DNA of 64,000 nucleotides from Bradyrhizobium sp. Ai1a-2 (GCF_000426245.1 NZ_AUEZ01000015.1:62001-126000), one strand, 5' to 3'. Shown: positions 34,578 through 45,185, counted from the first letter of the stretch. Program-made: numbers and translations. The notes: a model not told the origin generated them from the letters alone.

Positions 34578-35270
34578 CTATCTTCCGTCCACAATATCGA
34601 CTCCGATCCGTTCTGCGAGGGCAAGCAGGTCCGTGTAGACAGTCACGTCAGCCGACACGCTGTATGGACCTCCATTTGGTACGAGGTCGGCTCCAGCGAG
34701 GCGGTCTCCGAAGAGAACGATCGCAAACGCGCGATCATCCTGCCGTGACACCCAATAGAGCCCTTCGGCGCCAGGGCACGTTGCGTGGATGACCTCGGCC
34801 CATTTCCGGGTGTCGGGGTACTTGTCTTTCTCAGTATCAATGAGCTCGTTGCGTTGGATGCCGAGCTTCCGGAGTGCCGTTGCGCTCAGGTCAGCCAGAT
34901 TAAGGTCGCGCTTCGAAGTGAGCTGTGAATAGACCTGACCGGTCAGCTTCCATTTGTCGAACGTCTTCAATCCCGCGCTGAAGGGGATGTCATGGAAGAC
35001 AGTCTCCATGGCGGCACAATCGAATGTCGTGCCGCCATAGAGCGTGGGGATATTTGCGCCGTCTGAAGCCTTGATCGGACTGAACCGCGCATTGCCGTTC
35101 AGGGCCGGGTTAAACTCATTGCTGCCGTAGATTTTACGGTGGATTCGATGAATGACCCGGCCTTTCGGCCAAGTCACTGTCTTCACCAATTTGGCTAGAT
35201 CGGCAGGCGGTGCCGGCACAACCGATGGCCGAGCCGCCACGCGGCCGGCCCCGGATTTCCTTCTAGCCAT
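34578..35270 (-). CDS. RES-domain toxin (NAD+ phosphorylase-type)
   Basis: 230 residues from ATG 35270. RES-domain positions: the arginine in VIHRIHRKIYG, ARFSPI in place of GRWN, TLYGGTTFDCAAMETVFHD with tyrosine and glutamate, and the late AIVLFGDR strand after GLYWVSRQDDR. RES toxins deplete NAD+ and stop growth. The antitoxin gene lies upstream and overlaps it by 8 bases, the standard order in RES/Xre modules. An alanine/proline-rich N-terminus (RVAARPSVVPAPPADLAKLV) precedes the domain. Confidence 0.85.
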   Translation of the reverse strand: MARRKSGAGRVAARPSVVPAPPADLAKLVKTVTWPKGRVIHRIHRKIYGSNEFNPALNGNARFSPIKASDGANIPTLYGGTTFDCAAMETVFHDIPFSAGLKTFDKWKLTGQVYSQLTSKRDLNLADLSATALRKLGIQRNELIDTEKDKYPDTRKWAEVIHATCPGAEGLYWVSRQDDRAFAIVLFGDRLAGADLVPNGGPYSVSADVTVYTDLLALAERIGVDIVDGR

Positions 35271-35943
35271 GCAGCACGCCGGCTACCTCGTCCTGCGCTG
35301 CAGCGACCACGCGCGCGGGCTGGTCTATCAGCAAGTCCTGTGGTCGCTTGCCACCAAGGAAACTATTGACCGAGGCGAACCAGTAAGCGAGGCCCCAGTC
35401 GTCCTTCCGCTCGCCGAATACGGCGAGGACTCGCGCCAGGCCTTTGGCCGGGCGATAGTCAGTCGAGGGGTCCAGGGCGTAGCTTGGAAAGTAGTCCACG
35501 CCGCGATGGCGCACGGCGAAGATCTGTCTGTCTCTCTTCCATTTATTCGGCTGAGCGCTGGGATTGCTGGCACTAAATCCTGCGATCTCGGCGATCTGAG
35601 CCGCAGTTAACCAATCGCCACTCTCGAGCACGGCCTTGCGCGCTTCAGCCGTCATGCGGGCCTCGATCAGCTTGTGCCGGGGAAGGGGGACCTCCGGGAC
35701 AAGTGCCTCTATTATCGAATGGAGCGCTTCGTCCTGGCGGCGCTCAAGAATGGTTCGGACCAGCGGCGCTAGATTGGCGACCGTCTCCGTGAGTGCTCGG
35801 ACTGCCGCTTCGTTCCCGTGCTCCAGCGTCAATGCGATGACGCGCTCCGCGTGCAGGCGGCTAAGTCTGGTTCGGACCTGTTCCGGTGTCCCGCTCAATG
35901 TTCCGATGCCTGACAGCTCAATGGTTTTGTCAGGTGCGGCCAT
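35263..35943 (-). CDS. Xre/MbcA/ParS-type antitoxin of the RES module (long form)
   Basis: 226 residues from ATG 35943. The C-terminal ~70 residues hold the toxin-binding MbcA/ParS/Xre segment: LARVLAVFGERKDDWGLAYW, then NSFLGGKRPQDLLIDQPARV. A central helix-turn-helix-like part reads GDWLTAAQIAEIAGFSASNP with KWKRDRQIFAV. The first ~110 residues are extra compared with the usual ~150-residue antitoxin and are mostly helical. It probably represses its own promoter through the large palindrome 19-55 bases upstream. The start is the ATG next to that operator. Confidence 0.8.
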   Translation of the reverse strand: MAAPDKTIELSGIGTLSGTPEQVRTRLSRLHAERVIALTLEHGNEAAVRALTETVANLAPLVRTILERRQDEALHSIIEALVPEVPLPRHKLIEARMTAEARKAVLESGDWLTAAQIAEIAGFSASNPSAQPNKWKRDRQIFAVRHRGVDYFPSYALDPSTDYRPAKGLARVLAVFGERKDDWGLAYWFASVNSFLGGKRPQDLLIDQPARVVAAAQDEVAGVLHG

Positions 35944-35961
35944 GGGATTCCATATCCAGCT

Positions 35962-35998
35962 AGGGTGATCGTGATTATCTATATATCACGATAACCCT
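35962..35998 (-). promoter_or_regulatory. Large palindromic operator of the RES/Xre module
   Basis: AGGGT-g-ATCGTGAT, nine AT-rich bases, then ATCACGAT-a-ACCCT: both arms match over 13 of 14 positions. It lies 19-55 bases before the antitoxin start, in the only AT-rich stretch of the area, so it almost certainly overlaps the promoter. Antitoxins of this class usually repress their own operon through such sites. Confidence 0.75.
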
Positions 35999-36055
35999 TC
36001 TCATCAAGGGTTGCGCATGGGTGCCGCCTCGTCGGCCCGGCGGGCATTAAAACAG

Positions 36056-36080
36056 AAACGGAGGCCGAAGGCCTCCGTTT
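36056..36080 (-). terminator. Rho-independent-type terminator of the giant coiled-coil gene
   Basis: AAACGGAGGCC-GAA-GGCCTCCGTTT, a perfect 11-bp stem. On the minus strand it is followed by CTGTTTT. It lies 35 bases after the stop of the 1,973-residue protein gene. Confidence 0.8.
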
Positions 36081-36114
36081 CTCCATTCGCTATCCGCCAC
36101 GCGCTATCCGCGGC

Positions 36115-39100
36115 CTACCCCAATCGTCCCGCCGCATGTGCGAGCAGGGTGTACACCAGCCCCGTCTCAGAGGTGAGGTGGCTGCGCAGCGCCTGCTGAC
36201 CGCGGTCGTCGCGGGCGACCTCGTCGAGCAGCCGCTCGAACTCGGCGATGTAGCGGTCGACCGTCTGCTTGAAGCCGCGGTCGGAGCGGTACTTGCGGGC
36301 GACCTCGTCGAACGCCTTCTGCCCGGCCGGCGTGTAGAGGCGTTTGGTGAACGCCTTGTTCTCGCCGCGCTGGTAGCGGTCCCACATTTCGGCCGCGAGG
36401 TTGCGGTCCATCAGCCGGCCGATGTCGAGCGACAGCGATTCCAGCGGATTGGCGGTGGCGGCCTGCGGACGGGGACGCGGCGCTTCGCGCGGTGCGGGGG
36501 CGGGCGTCTCGCTGCGGTTGAGCAGGTCCGACAGCCAGCCATCCCGGCCGTTGTCCGGGGGCGTCGCCGGGCTGACCGGCGGCGCCTCGGTACGGCGCGA
36601 GGCCGGTGCCGGCACGCCGAGGTCCGGCGGCGGCAGGCTCGATGCGCTGCCATAGTCGCCGCGTACACGGACATCGCTTGCGCGACCGCCGGCGGCAGCG
36701 ACCACTACGGGCTCGTCCTGGCGCTGCGCGCTGGCCCGGTTATTGGTCGCGACGTCGAGCCCGCGGCCGTGCTGCGCCACGATCCGGTTGAGCTCGGCCA
36801 GCGCCTCGATCTGGTCGACGATCACCTTGCGCATCTGCGCGGTGTTCTCCGCGGCCTCCTGCGGCATTTCGAGCACGCCGCGGCGCAGCTCGTTGCGGGT
36901 GGTCTCGAGCTCGTTGTGCATCTCGGCCGCCATCTGCTTCATCGACTGCACCATCGCGGAGAACTTCTCCGTCGATTCCTTGAACATCGCATCCGTTTCC
37001 TGGGTGCTCTGCTGGTACAGGTCGCTCATCGCATCGATCGTCTGCTGCCGCTCGTTCTCGGCGGCGGAGCGTACGGCCTCGAACTGGCGGCTGATCGCCG
37101 CCGAACCGGCGCCGGCAGTCTCCGCCACCACGCGGGCGATGTCGCGGGCGCGCTCCTCGGCAGCGGCCAGCGATTCATCGAGCAGGCCGGTGAAGCGCGA
37201 CAGCCGCTGGTCGAGATCCGTGGTGCGCAGGTCGATGGTGGTGACCAGCGACTCGAGCGTCGCCTTGCGCTCGGCGATCGAGGAGGTGGTGTTGCGGTTG
37301 CTTTGCTCCACCAGTGCTGCTGCCTCGACCAGTGCCCGGCCGTGGGTGTCGAACTGGGTCGACAGCTCGCCGAGGTCCTCCAGCGCCTTCTGGGTCTTGC
37401 TGTTGAACACGGTGAGCTGGTCTTCCAGCGTCTGGGTCGCAACGCCGTTGCGCGAGGTGACGTCGTTCATCGCTGAGACGAAGTCGGCGACGCGGGTCAC
37501 GAGCGCGCGCTCGAGCGAGTTCAGGTTGTCGTGAGCGCCGGTGAGCACTTCCTGCAAGAGGATGTTGCCCTCGCGCAGCCGCTCGAACAGGGCGACCGTA
37601 TCCGTGCGCAGGATCTTGCTGGTCTCCTGCATCTCGGTGACGGCGGCAATCGAGACCTGGCGCGACTGGTCGATTGCCGCGCGCGAGGAGTGCTCGAGAT
37701 CCTTCAGCGACTTCGACACCGCGCCGGTGGCAAGATCGCCGGCGGAGGTGATGTTGCGCGCGACTTCGGCGCCGTGGCTCGACATCGTCTGCGCGAAGGT
37801 ATGGCCGCGCATCTCGATCGACTTCAGCGCGTCCGCGGTGGCGCGATCGATATCGGTGGCGAGCTGCGCGCTCTTGTTGGTGAGTGCCTCCACCAGCGTG
37901 CCGCGCCTTGTGTCGACCATCTGTGCCAGCCGCTCGGCCTGCTGCTGCACATAGGTGACGATCTCGTCGGTCTTGCCGGTCATGGTCGAGCCGAACTGGC
38001 TGGAAGCGGCGAGCACCGAACGCTCGACGTCGGCGGACGTCGTCTTGACCTTCGAGGAAACCTCGTTGGCGGCGGCGACCAGCGAGCTATGCGCGTTCTG
38101 CGCCGAGGTCTGGATCGTATCGGTGGTGTTCGCCGTGACGGCAGTAAGCGAGCGCTCGATCTGGGCCGAGATGACCTGGATCTGATTTGCCGCGTCGGAG
38201 GAGGTCGACGCGAACGAGGTCTGCGCCTCACGCGCGCTGCTCAGGATGGCCGCGGCGGTGTCGGCGCCGACTGCGCTCAGCGTCCGCTCGATATCGATCG
38301 CCAGCGACTTGGCGTGGTTGGCCGCCTCCGACGAGGCGGTGGCCAGCGTGGTCTGAACCTCGCGGGCGCCTGAGGTGATCGATTCCGCGGTGGCGGCGCC
38401 GGCCATGGACAGCGAGCGCTGCATGTCAGCGGCCAGTGCCGTGACGGTGTTTGCGGCTTCGGTTGAAGCGGCAACCAGCGTGTTCTGCGCTTCGCGGGCG
38501 CCGGAGGTGACCGACTCCGCGGTGGCCGCGCCAGCCATGGACAGCGAGCGCTGCATGTCAGCGACCAGCGTCTGGACGGTGTTTGCAGCTTCGGTTGAAG
38601 CAGCAACCAGCGCGTTCTGGGCCTCGCGTGCGCCTGAGGTCATCGACTCGGCGGTGGCTGCGCCGGCCATGGACAGCGAGCGCTGCATGTCAGCGGCCAA
38701 TGCCGTGACGGTGTTTGCGGCTTCGGTTGAAGCGGCAACCAGCGTGTTCTGCGCGTCGCGTGCGCCTGACGTGATCGTCTCGGCGGTGGCGGTGCCGGCG
38801 AGCGATAGCGAGCTTTGCACGTCGGCGGTAAGCGTTCGTATCAGGTTTGCCGCTTCGGTCGATGCCGACGTGAGCGTGTTCTGAGCCTCTCGGGCACTGT
38901 TGACGACCGCCTCGGCCGTCGATGTGCCTGTGGTGGACAGCGAACGCTCCACATCGACTGCGAGCGCCTTCACCTGGGTGGTGATATCGGTCGAGGTCGT
39001 GGCCAGCGTGTTCTGGGCCTCGCGTGCGCTGGCAACGACTGCTTCCGCCGTCGAGCTACCCGCCAGCGAGAGCGAGCGTTCGACATCGCCCGTCAGCGAC

Positions 39101-42036
39101 TTGATCTGGCTGGTGATCTCGGTGGATGCCGTGATCAGCGCGTTCTGCGCTTCGCGCGCACCGGCCGTGACGGCTTCGGCCGTGGCGGTGCCGGCGAGCG
39201 TCAGCGAGCGCTCGACGTCGACGGCCAGCGACTTCACCTGGCTTGCCGCGTCGGTGGATGCGCTGACCAGCGCGGTCTGGGCCTCGCGTGCTCCCGACAG
39301 GATCGAAGCGGCGGTGGTGCTGCCGACGGCCTGCAAGGTGCGCTCGACATCGGTCGACAGCGCCTTGACTTGGGAAGCGACCTCGCCGGTGGCGGCCATC
39401 AGCGAGGCCTGGGCGTCGCGGGCGCTGGACAGGATCGAGCTCGCAGCACCGGCGCCGACAGCGGTCAGTGCAGCCTCCACTTCGCCGGCGGTGAGCTTGA
39501 GCTGTGAGCCGACGTCGGACGAGACCGTGAGCAGCGACTGCTGCGCGGTGCGGGCGCCGGTCTGGATGGTCTCGCTGGTGTTGACCACCAGGTTGGTCAG
39601 CGAGCGCTCGGCATCCTCGACATGCGACTTGATGCCGGAGGAGAGCAGTTCAGCGCGCGCCATCAGCTCGTCGCTGGCCTGGCGTCCGCTGCTTTCGATG
39701 CGGCCGGCAACCGCCTCGACGCGGGAGCCGAGCAGGTCCTCGAACTGCGCCACGCGGGAGTCGATATCGCCGGCGATGGCGCCGACGTGGGTCTCGATGC
39801 CCTGGTGAATTTCCAGGAACCGGGCCGAGATGGAGTCGGTCAGATGCGCGCTGCGGCCGTCCACGGTTTCGGTGACGGTGGCGATGCGGTAATCGAGCGC
39901 CTCGATCGCCTGCGCGGCGCCGTCGGTGAGCGAGGAGGTGAGCAGGCCGAGGCGGGAGTCGATCGACTGGATCGCCTGTGCCGCGCCTTCGGTGAGCGAG
40001 GTCGCGAGCATGCCGAGCCGGCCATCGATCGTCTGCGTGACTGAGCTCGCGCGGGTGTCGAAGGTCTGTTCCAGCGACTTCAAACGACCGTCGATCGACT
40101 CGTCGAGCCATTTGAGGCGGCCGTCGAGCGAGTTGTCGAGGAAGCCGAGCCGGCTCTCGAGCGAGGCGTTGAGCGTGCCGAGCCGGTTCTCCAGCGAGCT
40201 GTCCAGCGTGTTGACGCGGCCACTCAATGTGCTGTCGAACATCGCGAGCTTGCTGTCCAGCGACGAGTCGAGGCTGGTGACGCGGTCGCCGAGCGTGGTC
40301 TCGAACTGCAAGAGGCGCTGGTCGAGGGTCGCCGTGATCTCGCCGCTGTTGGAGGTGAGGCGGGCGTCGAAATTGTCGACATAGTCCTTCAGCGTGTTGG
40401 CCATGTCCTCGGTGCGCTGACCCATGCGCTCGACGATTTCGCCGCCAAACATCTTCACGGTGCGGTCGAATTCCGCGATGTGGCGGGTGATCAGCGCGCC
40501 GAGCGTGCCGGAGTCGCGGGCGAATCTCTCGGCCAGTCCCGAGCCCTGGTTTTTCACCAGTTCGTCGAAGGCGCTCATCTGCAGCGAAAGCGAGTCGTGC
40601 GCGGTTTTGGTCTGGCTCACCACCCTGGCAACCAGCGAATTGACGGTGACATCGAGCACTTCGCCCGCCTTGTCGCCGGAGGTGAGGATGTGGCTGGCCA
40701 GCCGATTGCCGGCCTCGTCGATCTTGCTGACGAGGTCGCCGCTGCGCAGCTCGAGCTCGAGCAGGAGCGAGTCGGAGGAATTCTTCAGGGAATCGTGCGC
40801 CAGTTCGGTGCGCTCGGAGATGCCCTCGACAACGCTCACGGCGCGCTGCTCGAAATCGCCGGTGATGCGATCGATGCGCTCGTTCAGCATCTCATGGACG
40901 CGGTCGGCGAGGTCGACGAATTCGTCGTGGACGTGGCCGGTCTTGAAGTTGAGGCTGTTCGTCAGCCGCTCGGAGGCATCGAGCACCGCGCGCGTGGTCT
41001 CGGAGCTGGCTTCCTCGAGCCGGTCAAGCAGGTCGCCGCCGCGCTCGCCGAGCGCGAGGATCATGTTGTCGCCGGCATGGCTCAGCGCCTGGGTGATGTG
41101 CTGGCCGCGCTCTTCCAGCGCGCCGGTGATGCTTTTTGCAACTTCGTCGACGCGCGAGGCGATCGCGTCCGAGATCAGCGCAATGTCGTGGCGCAGGTCG
41201 ATCTGCACGCCGGAAATGGCGCTGCGCACCTGCTCGGCCTGTCCGACCAGATTGTCGCGCTGGTGGGCGATGTCCTGCAACAGCGCGCGGATGCGCACCT
41301 CGTTGTCGGAATAGGCGCGCTCCAGCGCCGCGACCTCGTTGGCGACCAGCGTCTCGAGTTCGCCGGCGCGTGCGATCGCGCGCTCGATGCCGTCACCCAT
41401 CGCCGCGACCTCGCGGCGGATCGCCTGTCCGACCGTGACCATGGAATCGCTCGCCGCTCCTTCGGGCTCGGAGAAGCGGATCGCGACCTGCGCCATCGAT
41501 TGCGCGATCATCCGCATCTCCTGGCCGCGCCAGGCAAGGCTCGCGAGGAAGTGGAACAGCAGCACGGGCGCCAGGAACAGGCAGGCGAGGCCCGCCAGCA
41601 CCAAGACGCCGCCGCTCTGGCCGATCGCGGCCTGCAGCGAGGACAGGAAGGTCACGGTGAGCAGGGCGCAGCCGACCAGCCAGACGCCGGTGAAGATCGA
41701 CGCAAAGGTGTAGACGTTGCGGGCAGGGCTGCCCTTCTGCAGCGCCTGCAGGAGCTGTCCGATCGCCTCGCGGTCGTCATTGGCGGCGCGCCGCGGGCCG
41801 CGCGGCTCCTCGATCGGTTCGAACACCGATCGCTCGTTGCTCGGACGTGTCTCGAACGGAGTTTCGGGGAAGGGGGTTGCCGGAGCAGGAATGACGGGCG
41901 CCGCGGCTTCGCCGCTACTGGTACTGATCACATCGCGGTTGGGCTCGGCACTGCTCTCACCGATGTTCAGGGCCTCCTGAATGGCAGACAGCGCGACTTC
42001 GGTGGGATCTTTCACCTTCTTGGGATTGTTCGCCAT
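36115..42036 (-). CDS. Giant coiled-coil polar-growth protein (GPR/RgsE-like)
   Basis: 1,973 residues from ATG 42036. After a disordered ~100-residue start come two hydrophobic helices (NVYTFASIFTGVWLVGCALL and SGGVLVLAGLACLFLAPVLL). Some 1,700 residues of uninterrupted helix/coiled coil follow, then a linker rich in A and P and a small conserved C-terminal domain (NPLESLSLDIGRLMDRNLAA onward). Residues 839-1366 are twelve 44-residue repeats. Size, topology and apolipoprotein-like composition match GROWTH POLE RING protein of Agrobacterium and RgsE of Sinorhizobium, which form a ring at the growing pole. A CtrA-type box lies upstream. Identity is by architecture, not alignment. Confidence 0.78.
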   Translation of the reverse strand: MANNPKKVKDPTEVALSAIQEALNIGESSAEPNRDVISTSSGEAAAPVIPAPATPFPETPFETRPSNERSVFEPIEEPRGPRRAANDDREAIGQLLQALQKGSPARNVYTFASIFTGVWLVGCALLTVTFLSSLQAAIGQSGGVLVLAGLACLFLAPVLLFHFLASLAWRGQEMRMIAQSMAQVAIRFSEPEGAASDSMVTVGQAIRREVAAMGDGIERAIARAGELETLVANEVAALERAYSDNEVRIRALLQDIAHQRDNLVGQAEQVRSAISGVQIDLRHDIALISDAIASRVDEVAKSITGALEERGQHITQALSHAGDNMILALGERGGDLLDRLEEASSETTRAVLDASERLTNSLNFKTGHVHDEFVDLADRVHEMLNERIDRITGDFEQRAVSVVEGISERTELAHDSLKNSSDSLLLELELRSGDLVSKIDEAGNRLASHILTSGDKAGEVLDVTVNSLVARVVSQTKTAHDSLSLQMSAFDELVKNQGSGLAERFARDSGTLGALITRHIAEFDRTVKMFGGEIVERMGQRTEDMANTLKDYVDNFDARLTSNSGEITATLDQRLLQFETTLGDRVTSLDSSLDSKLAMFDSTLSGRVNTLDSSLENRLGTLNASLESRLGFLDNSLDGRLKWLDESIDGRLKSLEQTFDTRASSVTQTIDGRLGMLATSLTEGAAQAIQSIDSRLGLLTSSLTDGAAQAIEALDYRIATVTETVDGRSAHLTDSISARFLEIHQGIETHVGAIAGDIDSRVAQFEDLLGSRVEAVAGRIESSGRQASDELMARAELLSSGIKSHVEDAERSLTNLVVNTSETIQTGARTAQQSLLTVSSDVGSQLKLTAGEVEAALTAVGAGAASSILSSARDAQASLMAATGEVASQVKALSTDVERTLQAVGSTTAASILSGAREAQTALVSASTDAASQVKSLAVDVERSLTLAGTATAEAVTAGAREAQNALITASTEITSQIKSLTGDVERSLSLAGSSTAEAVVASAREAQNTLATTSTDITTQVKALAVDVERSLSTTGTSTAEAVVNSAREAQNTLTSASTEAANLIRTLTADVQSSLSLAGTATAETITSGARDAQNTLVAASTEAANTVTALAADMQRSLSMAGAATAESMTSGAREAQNALVAASTEAANTVQTLVADMQRSLSMAGAATAESVTSGAREAQNTLVAASTEAANTVTALAADMQRSLSMAGAATAESITSGAREVQTTLATASSEAANHAKSLAIDIERTLSAVGADTAAAILSSAREAQTSFASTSSDAANQIQVISAQIERSLTAVTANTTDTIQTSAQNAHSSLVAAANEVSSKVKTTSADVERSVLAASSQFGSTMTGKTDEIVTYVQQQAERLAQMVDTRRGTLVEALTNKSAQLATDIDRATADALKSIEMRGHTFAQTMSSHGAEVARNITSAGDLATGAVSKSLKDLEHSSRAAIDQSRQVSIAAVTEMQETSKILRTDTVALFERLREGNILLQEVLTGAHDNLNSLERALVTRVADFVSAMNDVTSRNGVATQTLEDQLTVFNSKTQKALEDLGELSTQFDTHGRALVEAAALVEQSNRNTTSSIAERKATLESLVTTIDLRTTDLDQRLSRFTGLLDESLAAAEERARDIARVVAETAGAGSAAISRQFEAVRSAAENERQQTIDAMSDLYQQSTQETDAMFKESTEKFSAMVQSMKQMAAEMHNELETTRNELRRGVLEMPQEAAENTAQMRKVIVDQIEALAELNRIVAQHGRGLDVATNNRASAQRQDEPVVVAAAGGRASDVRVRGDYGSASSLPPPDLGVPAPASRRTEAPPVSPATPPDNGRDGWLSDLLNRSETPAPAPREAPRPRPQAATANPLESLSLDIGRLMDRNLAAEMWDRYQRGENKAFTKRLYTPAGQKAFDEVARKYRSDRGFKQTVDRYIAEFERLLDEVARDDRGQQALRSHLTSETGLVYTLLAHAAGRLG
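37939..39522 (-). repeat. Twelve 132-bp (44-residue) tandem repeats within the giant coiled-coil gene
   Basis: Each unit reads like STEAANTVTALAADMQRSLS followed by MAGAATAESVTSGAREAQNT and four more residues. Every unit is exactly 44 residues, that is four 11-residue (hendecad) turns. Three central units (38366-38760) are almost identical in DNA, showing recent unequal exchange; outer units are diverged. Confidence 0.9.
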
Positions 42037-42210
42037 GTTAAGTCTGAGCCCTCTCAACTATTACGCGTCGGCGATCTTGCGAATATTGTCCCCCGCAAGC
42101 TCAAGCCGTCCCGTCCCCGTAAAGCGGTACGCAAGCACGCCCGTCGGCCGCTTGTCCGCTACATCCGGAAACATCCTATTGGCTGAGCGATGCGAATGAA
42201 ATGGCCGCGA

Positions 42211-42225
42211 TTAAGACATTCTTAA
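42211..42225. promoter_or_regulatory. CtrA-type box TTAA-N7-TTAA
   Basis: TTAA-GACATTC-TTAA is a full match to the alphaproteobacterial CtrA consensus. A further TTAA follows six bases on, and a GTTAAC lies near 42350. It sits in the 395-base gap between the divergent giant coiled-coil gene and the Hpt gene, 175 bases from the former start. Cell-cycle control of a polar-growth protein is a reasonable inference. The rest of this gap shows no gene. Confidence 0.55.
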
Positions 42226-42431
42226 TCATCGTTAACAGGTTTGTGCCTTAAGGCCTTCTGCTTACACAGAAATCCCGCGGACTGACGGCCATTGAGGTCC
42301 ACTTTGTCTGAAAAAGGGCAAAGTTGAGGCAAATTTGGCCAACGATCCGTTAACTATTTCCGTGATTGGTTTACGCCCAAACGGCCCTACCGAAAAGGAG
42401 GTAGCGGCCGGTCCCTGGATCAGGTCAGGCC

Positions 42432-42821
42432 ATGCCGCGTCACCTCGAACGGACCCAATGGATAGCTTCGCCGCCGCTCGCCCCCGGTGACGGTCCGATC
42501 GATCTTGCGCATCTCGCGCGCATGTCGCTTGGCGACGCCGCTCTCGAGCGCGAGGTGCTTTCACTGTTCGCGGCGCAATCGGTCAAGCTGATCGCGGCCC
42601 TGGCCACGCTCCCACAGGATGCGCGCGAACTGGCGCACACGCTGAAGGGATCGGCGCGCGCGATCGGCGCTTTCGCTGTCGCGGATGCCGCCGCCGGGCT
42701 GGAACACGTCCTGACGAGCGGCGCCGAAACGGCGGAGCCGCTGGCGGCGCTCACTGACGCGGTCGCTCGGGCGCGGAACGCAATCCAGGCTATCCTTGGC
42801 GAGCCTTCAAACCCGAATTGA
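42432..42821 (+). CDS. Hpt (histidine phosphotransfer) domain protein
   Basis: 129 residues from ATG 42432. A single Hpt four-helix domain with the phosphorylated histidine at His69 in [34 protein letters not shown] precedes it as the usual first helix. It has no kinase or receiver domain, so it relays phosphate between separate proteins. It is divergent from the giant polar protein across a CtrA-type box, which hints at a cell-cycle or polarity role. Partner proteins are not in the window. Confidence 0.87.
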   Translation: MPRHLERTQWIASPPLAPGDGPIDLAHLARMSLGDAALEREVLSLFAAQSVKLIAALATLPQDARELAHTLKGSARAIGAFAVADAAAGLEHVLTSGAETAEPLAALTDAVARARNAIQAILGEPSNPN

Positions 42822-42948
42822 TCGGCAACAAATTCACCTCAAAAGGTTTTGCGTGAGGGGGCCCGGCCGCTGGCGCTCCAGGGATCGACCCGTTATAGGG
42901 ACTGCCGGGGACCTCATCCAGATCCGTATTCCGGCAGCACGAGCGATC

Positions 42949-43269
42949 ATGGCCAAGATAACTTATGTCGACCATTCCGGGGAAAGACGCACCATCGAGG
43001 TGGAGAACGGCGCGACCGTGATGGAAGGCGCGATCCGCAATGGCATTCCGGGCATCGAGGCCGAATGCGGCGGGGCCTGCGCCTGTGCGACCTGCCATGT
43101 CTATATCGACGAAGCCTGGCGCGAGAAGGTCGGCGCACCCACACCGATGGAAGAGGACATGCTGGATTTCGGTTTCGACGTGCGGCCGAATTCGCGCCTG
43201 TCCTGCCAGATCAAGGTCACCGACGACCTTGACGGGCTCGTGGTGACGACGCCGGAACGGCAGGCCTAA
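42949..43269 (+). CDS. 2Fe-2S ferredoxin, adrenodoxin-type
   Basis: 106 residues from ATG 42949; the frame is open back to 42796 but lacks a better start. Cluster cysteines are Cys40, Cys46, Cys49 ([11 protein letters not shown], pattern C-x5-C-x2-C) and Cys86 (RLSCQI). The acidic loop [20 protein letters not shown] is typical of vertebrate-type/FdxB-like ferredoxins serving P450s or Fe-S assembly. A ferredoxin-NADP reductase is encoded ~730 bases on, a likely electron donor. The stop is followed at once by a family-B repeat. Confidence 0.92.
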   Translation: MAKITYVDHSGERRTIEVENGATVMEGAIRNGIPGIEAECGGACACATCHVYIDEAWREKVGAPTPMEEDMLDFGFDVRPNSRLSCQIKVTDDLDGLVVTTPERQA

Positions 43270-43368
43270 AGCGCTTTCGAGCGAAGTGGACACCGGTTCG
43301 CGTGAAGAAAGCGCGTCAAAACAAGAATCTAGAACTTCGGTTCTGATTCAATCAGAAACGGAGTTCTA
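43269..43368. repeat. Interspersed palindromic repeat, family B (inverted), filling a convergent gap
   Basis: AAGCGCTTTCGAGCGAAGTG, ACCGGTTCGCGTGAAG, AGCGCGTCAAAACAAGAATC and a terminal TTCGGTTCTGATTCAATCAG. It occupies the whole gap between the ferredoxin stop (43267-43269) and the thioesterase stop (43366-43368, TAG on the minus strand, provided by the repeat). Confidence 0.85.
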
Positions 43369-43845
43369 ATCCAGTTGACTCAGATCAACGCCGCGGCGGA
43401 TCCAGGGCTTTAGGTTAGCCTTCACTTCATCCGTCAGCGGAACCGGCTTGCGCGTGGTTTCGTCGATCAGCACCGTCACCGCCTGCGCTGAGGCCACGCA
43501 CCGACCTTGCGAGAACACGACCTGATCGAACGTCACCGAGGTTCGTCCGAACTTCACGACGCCGAGCCCGAGCTCGATGGTGCCGGGCCAGTGCAACTCG
43601 GCGCGGAAATGAGTGTCGAGCCGCACCATGATCCAGGCGAGCCCATCCGGCACCAATCCCTTGCTGGGATCCTTCATCAGCGTGACGCGGCCGGTCTCGA
43701 AATAGCTCGCATAGACCGCATTGTTGACGTGCCCATTGGGATCGAGGTCGGCAAAGCGCACATTGTCTGACAGCCGATAGGGATAGTCCTCCAGGCGCGG
43801 CGTGGCGTCGGAACGGATCGGGGCATTCACTTGCACAATCTCCAA
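43366..43845 (-). CDS. Acyl-CoA thioesterase, 4HBT/YbgC-FadM type hotdog fold
   Basis: 159 residues from ATG 43845. The hotdog helix motif VRFADLDPNGHVNNAVYASY holds the aspartate used in 4HBT-type catalysis. ELGLGVVKFGRTSVTFDQVV and the C-terminal IRRGVDLSQ complete a single domain. It would hydrolyse medium- or long-chain acyl-CoA in the cytoplasm. There is no link to the neighbouring redox genes beyond position. An alternative is a non-catalytic or other hotdog role. Confidence 0.85.
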   Translation of the reverse strand: MEIVQVNAPIRSDATPRLEDYPYRLSDNVRFADLDPNGHVNNAVYASYFETGRVTLMKDPSKGLVPDGLAWIMVRLDTHFRAELHWPGTIELGLGVVKFGRTSVTFDQVVFSQGRCVASAQAVTVLIDETTRKPVPLTDEVKANLKPWIRRGVDLSQLD

Positions 43846-43850
43846 GGTAG

Positions 43851-45023
<1,173 letters not shown>

Positions 45024-45185
45024 TGCCAATCAACATATGATCGGCCGATCCCAGTCAAAATGTCAGCAATCAGGCCGCGGGCGATCTCTGCGGCCATCTG
45101 GATCGTTTTGCGCTGCCACTGGAACCTTCCGCGAAATGGCCGTAGTCTTCGTTCATTCCTTTGATGAATTAGTCGGGTGACGACG

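Noticed and set aside
37939..39522. CRISPR-like array because of regular repeats
   Set aside because: The period is 132 bp and in frame with a coding gene; no short repeat/spacer pattern.
40480..42186. 568-residue open frame opposite the giant coiled-coil gene
   Set aside because: Shadow frame: composition mirrors the repeats of the real gene, with no domain and no ribosome site.
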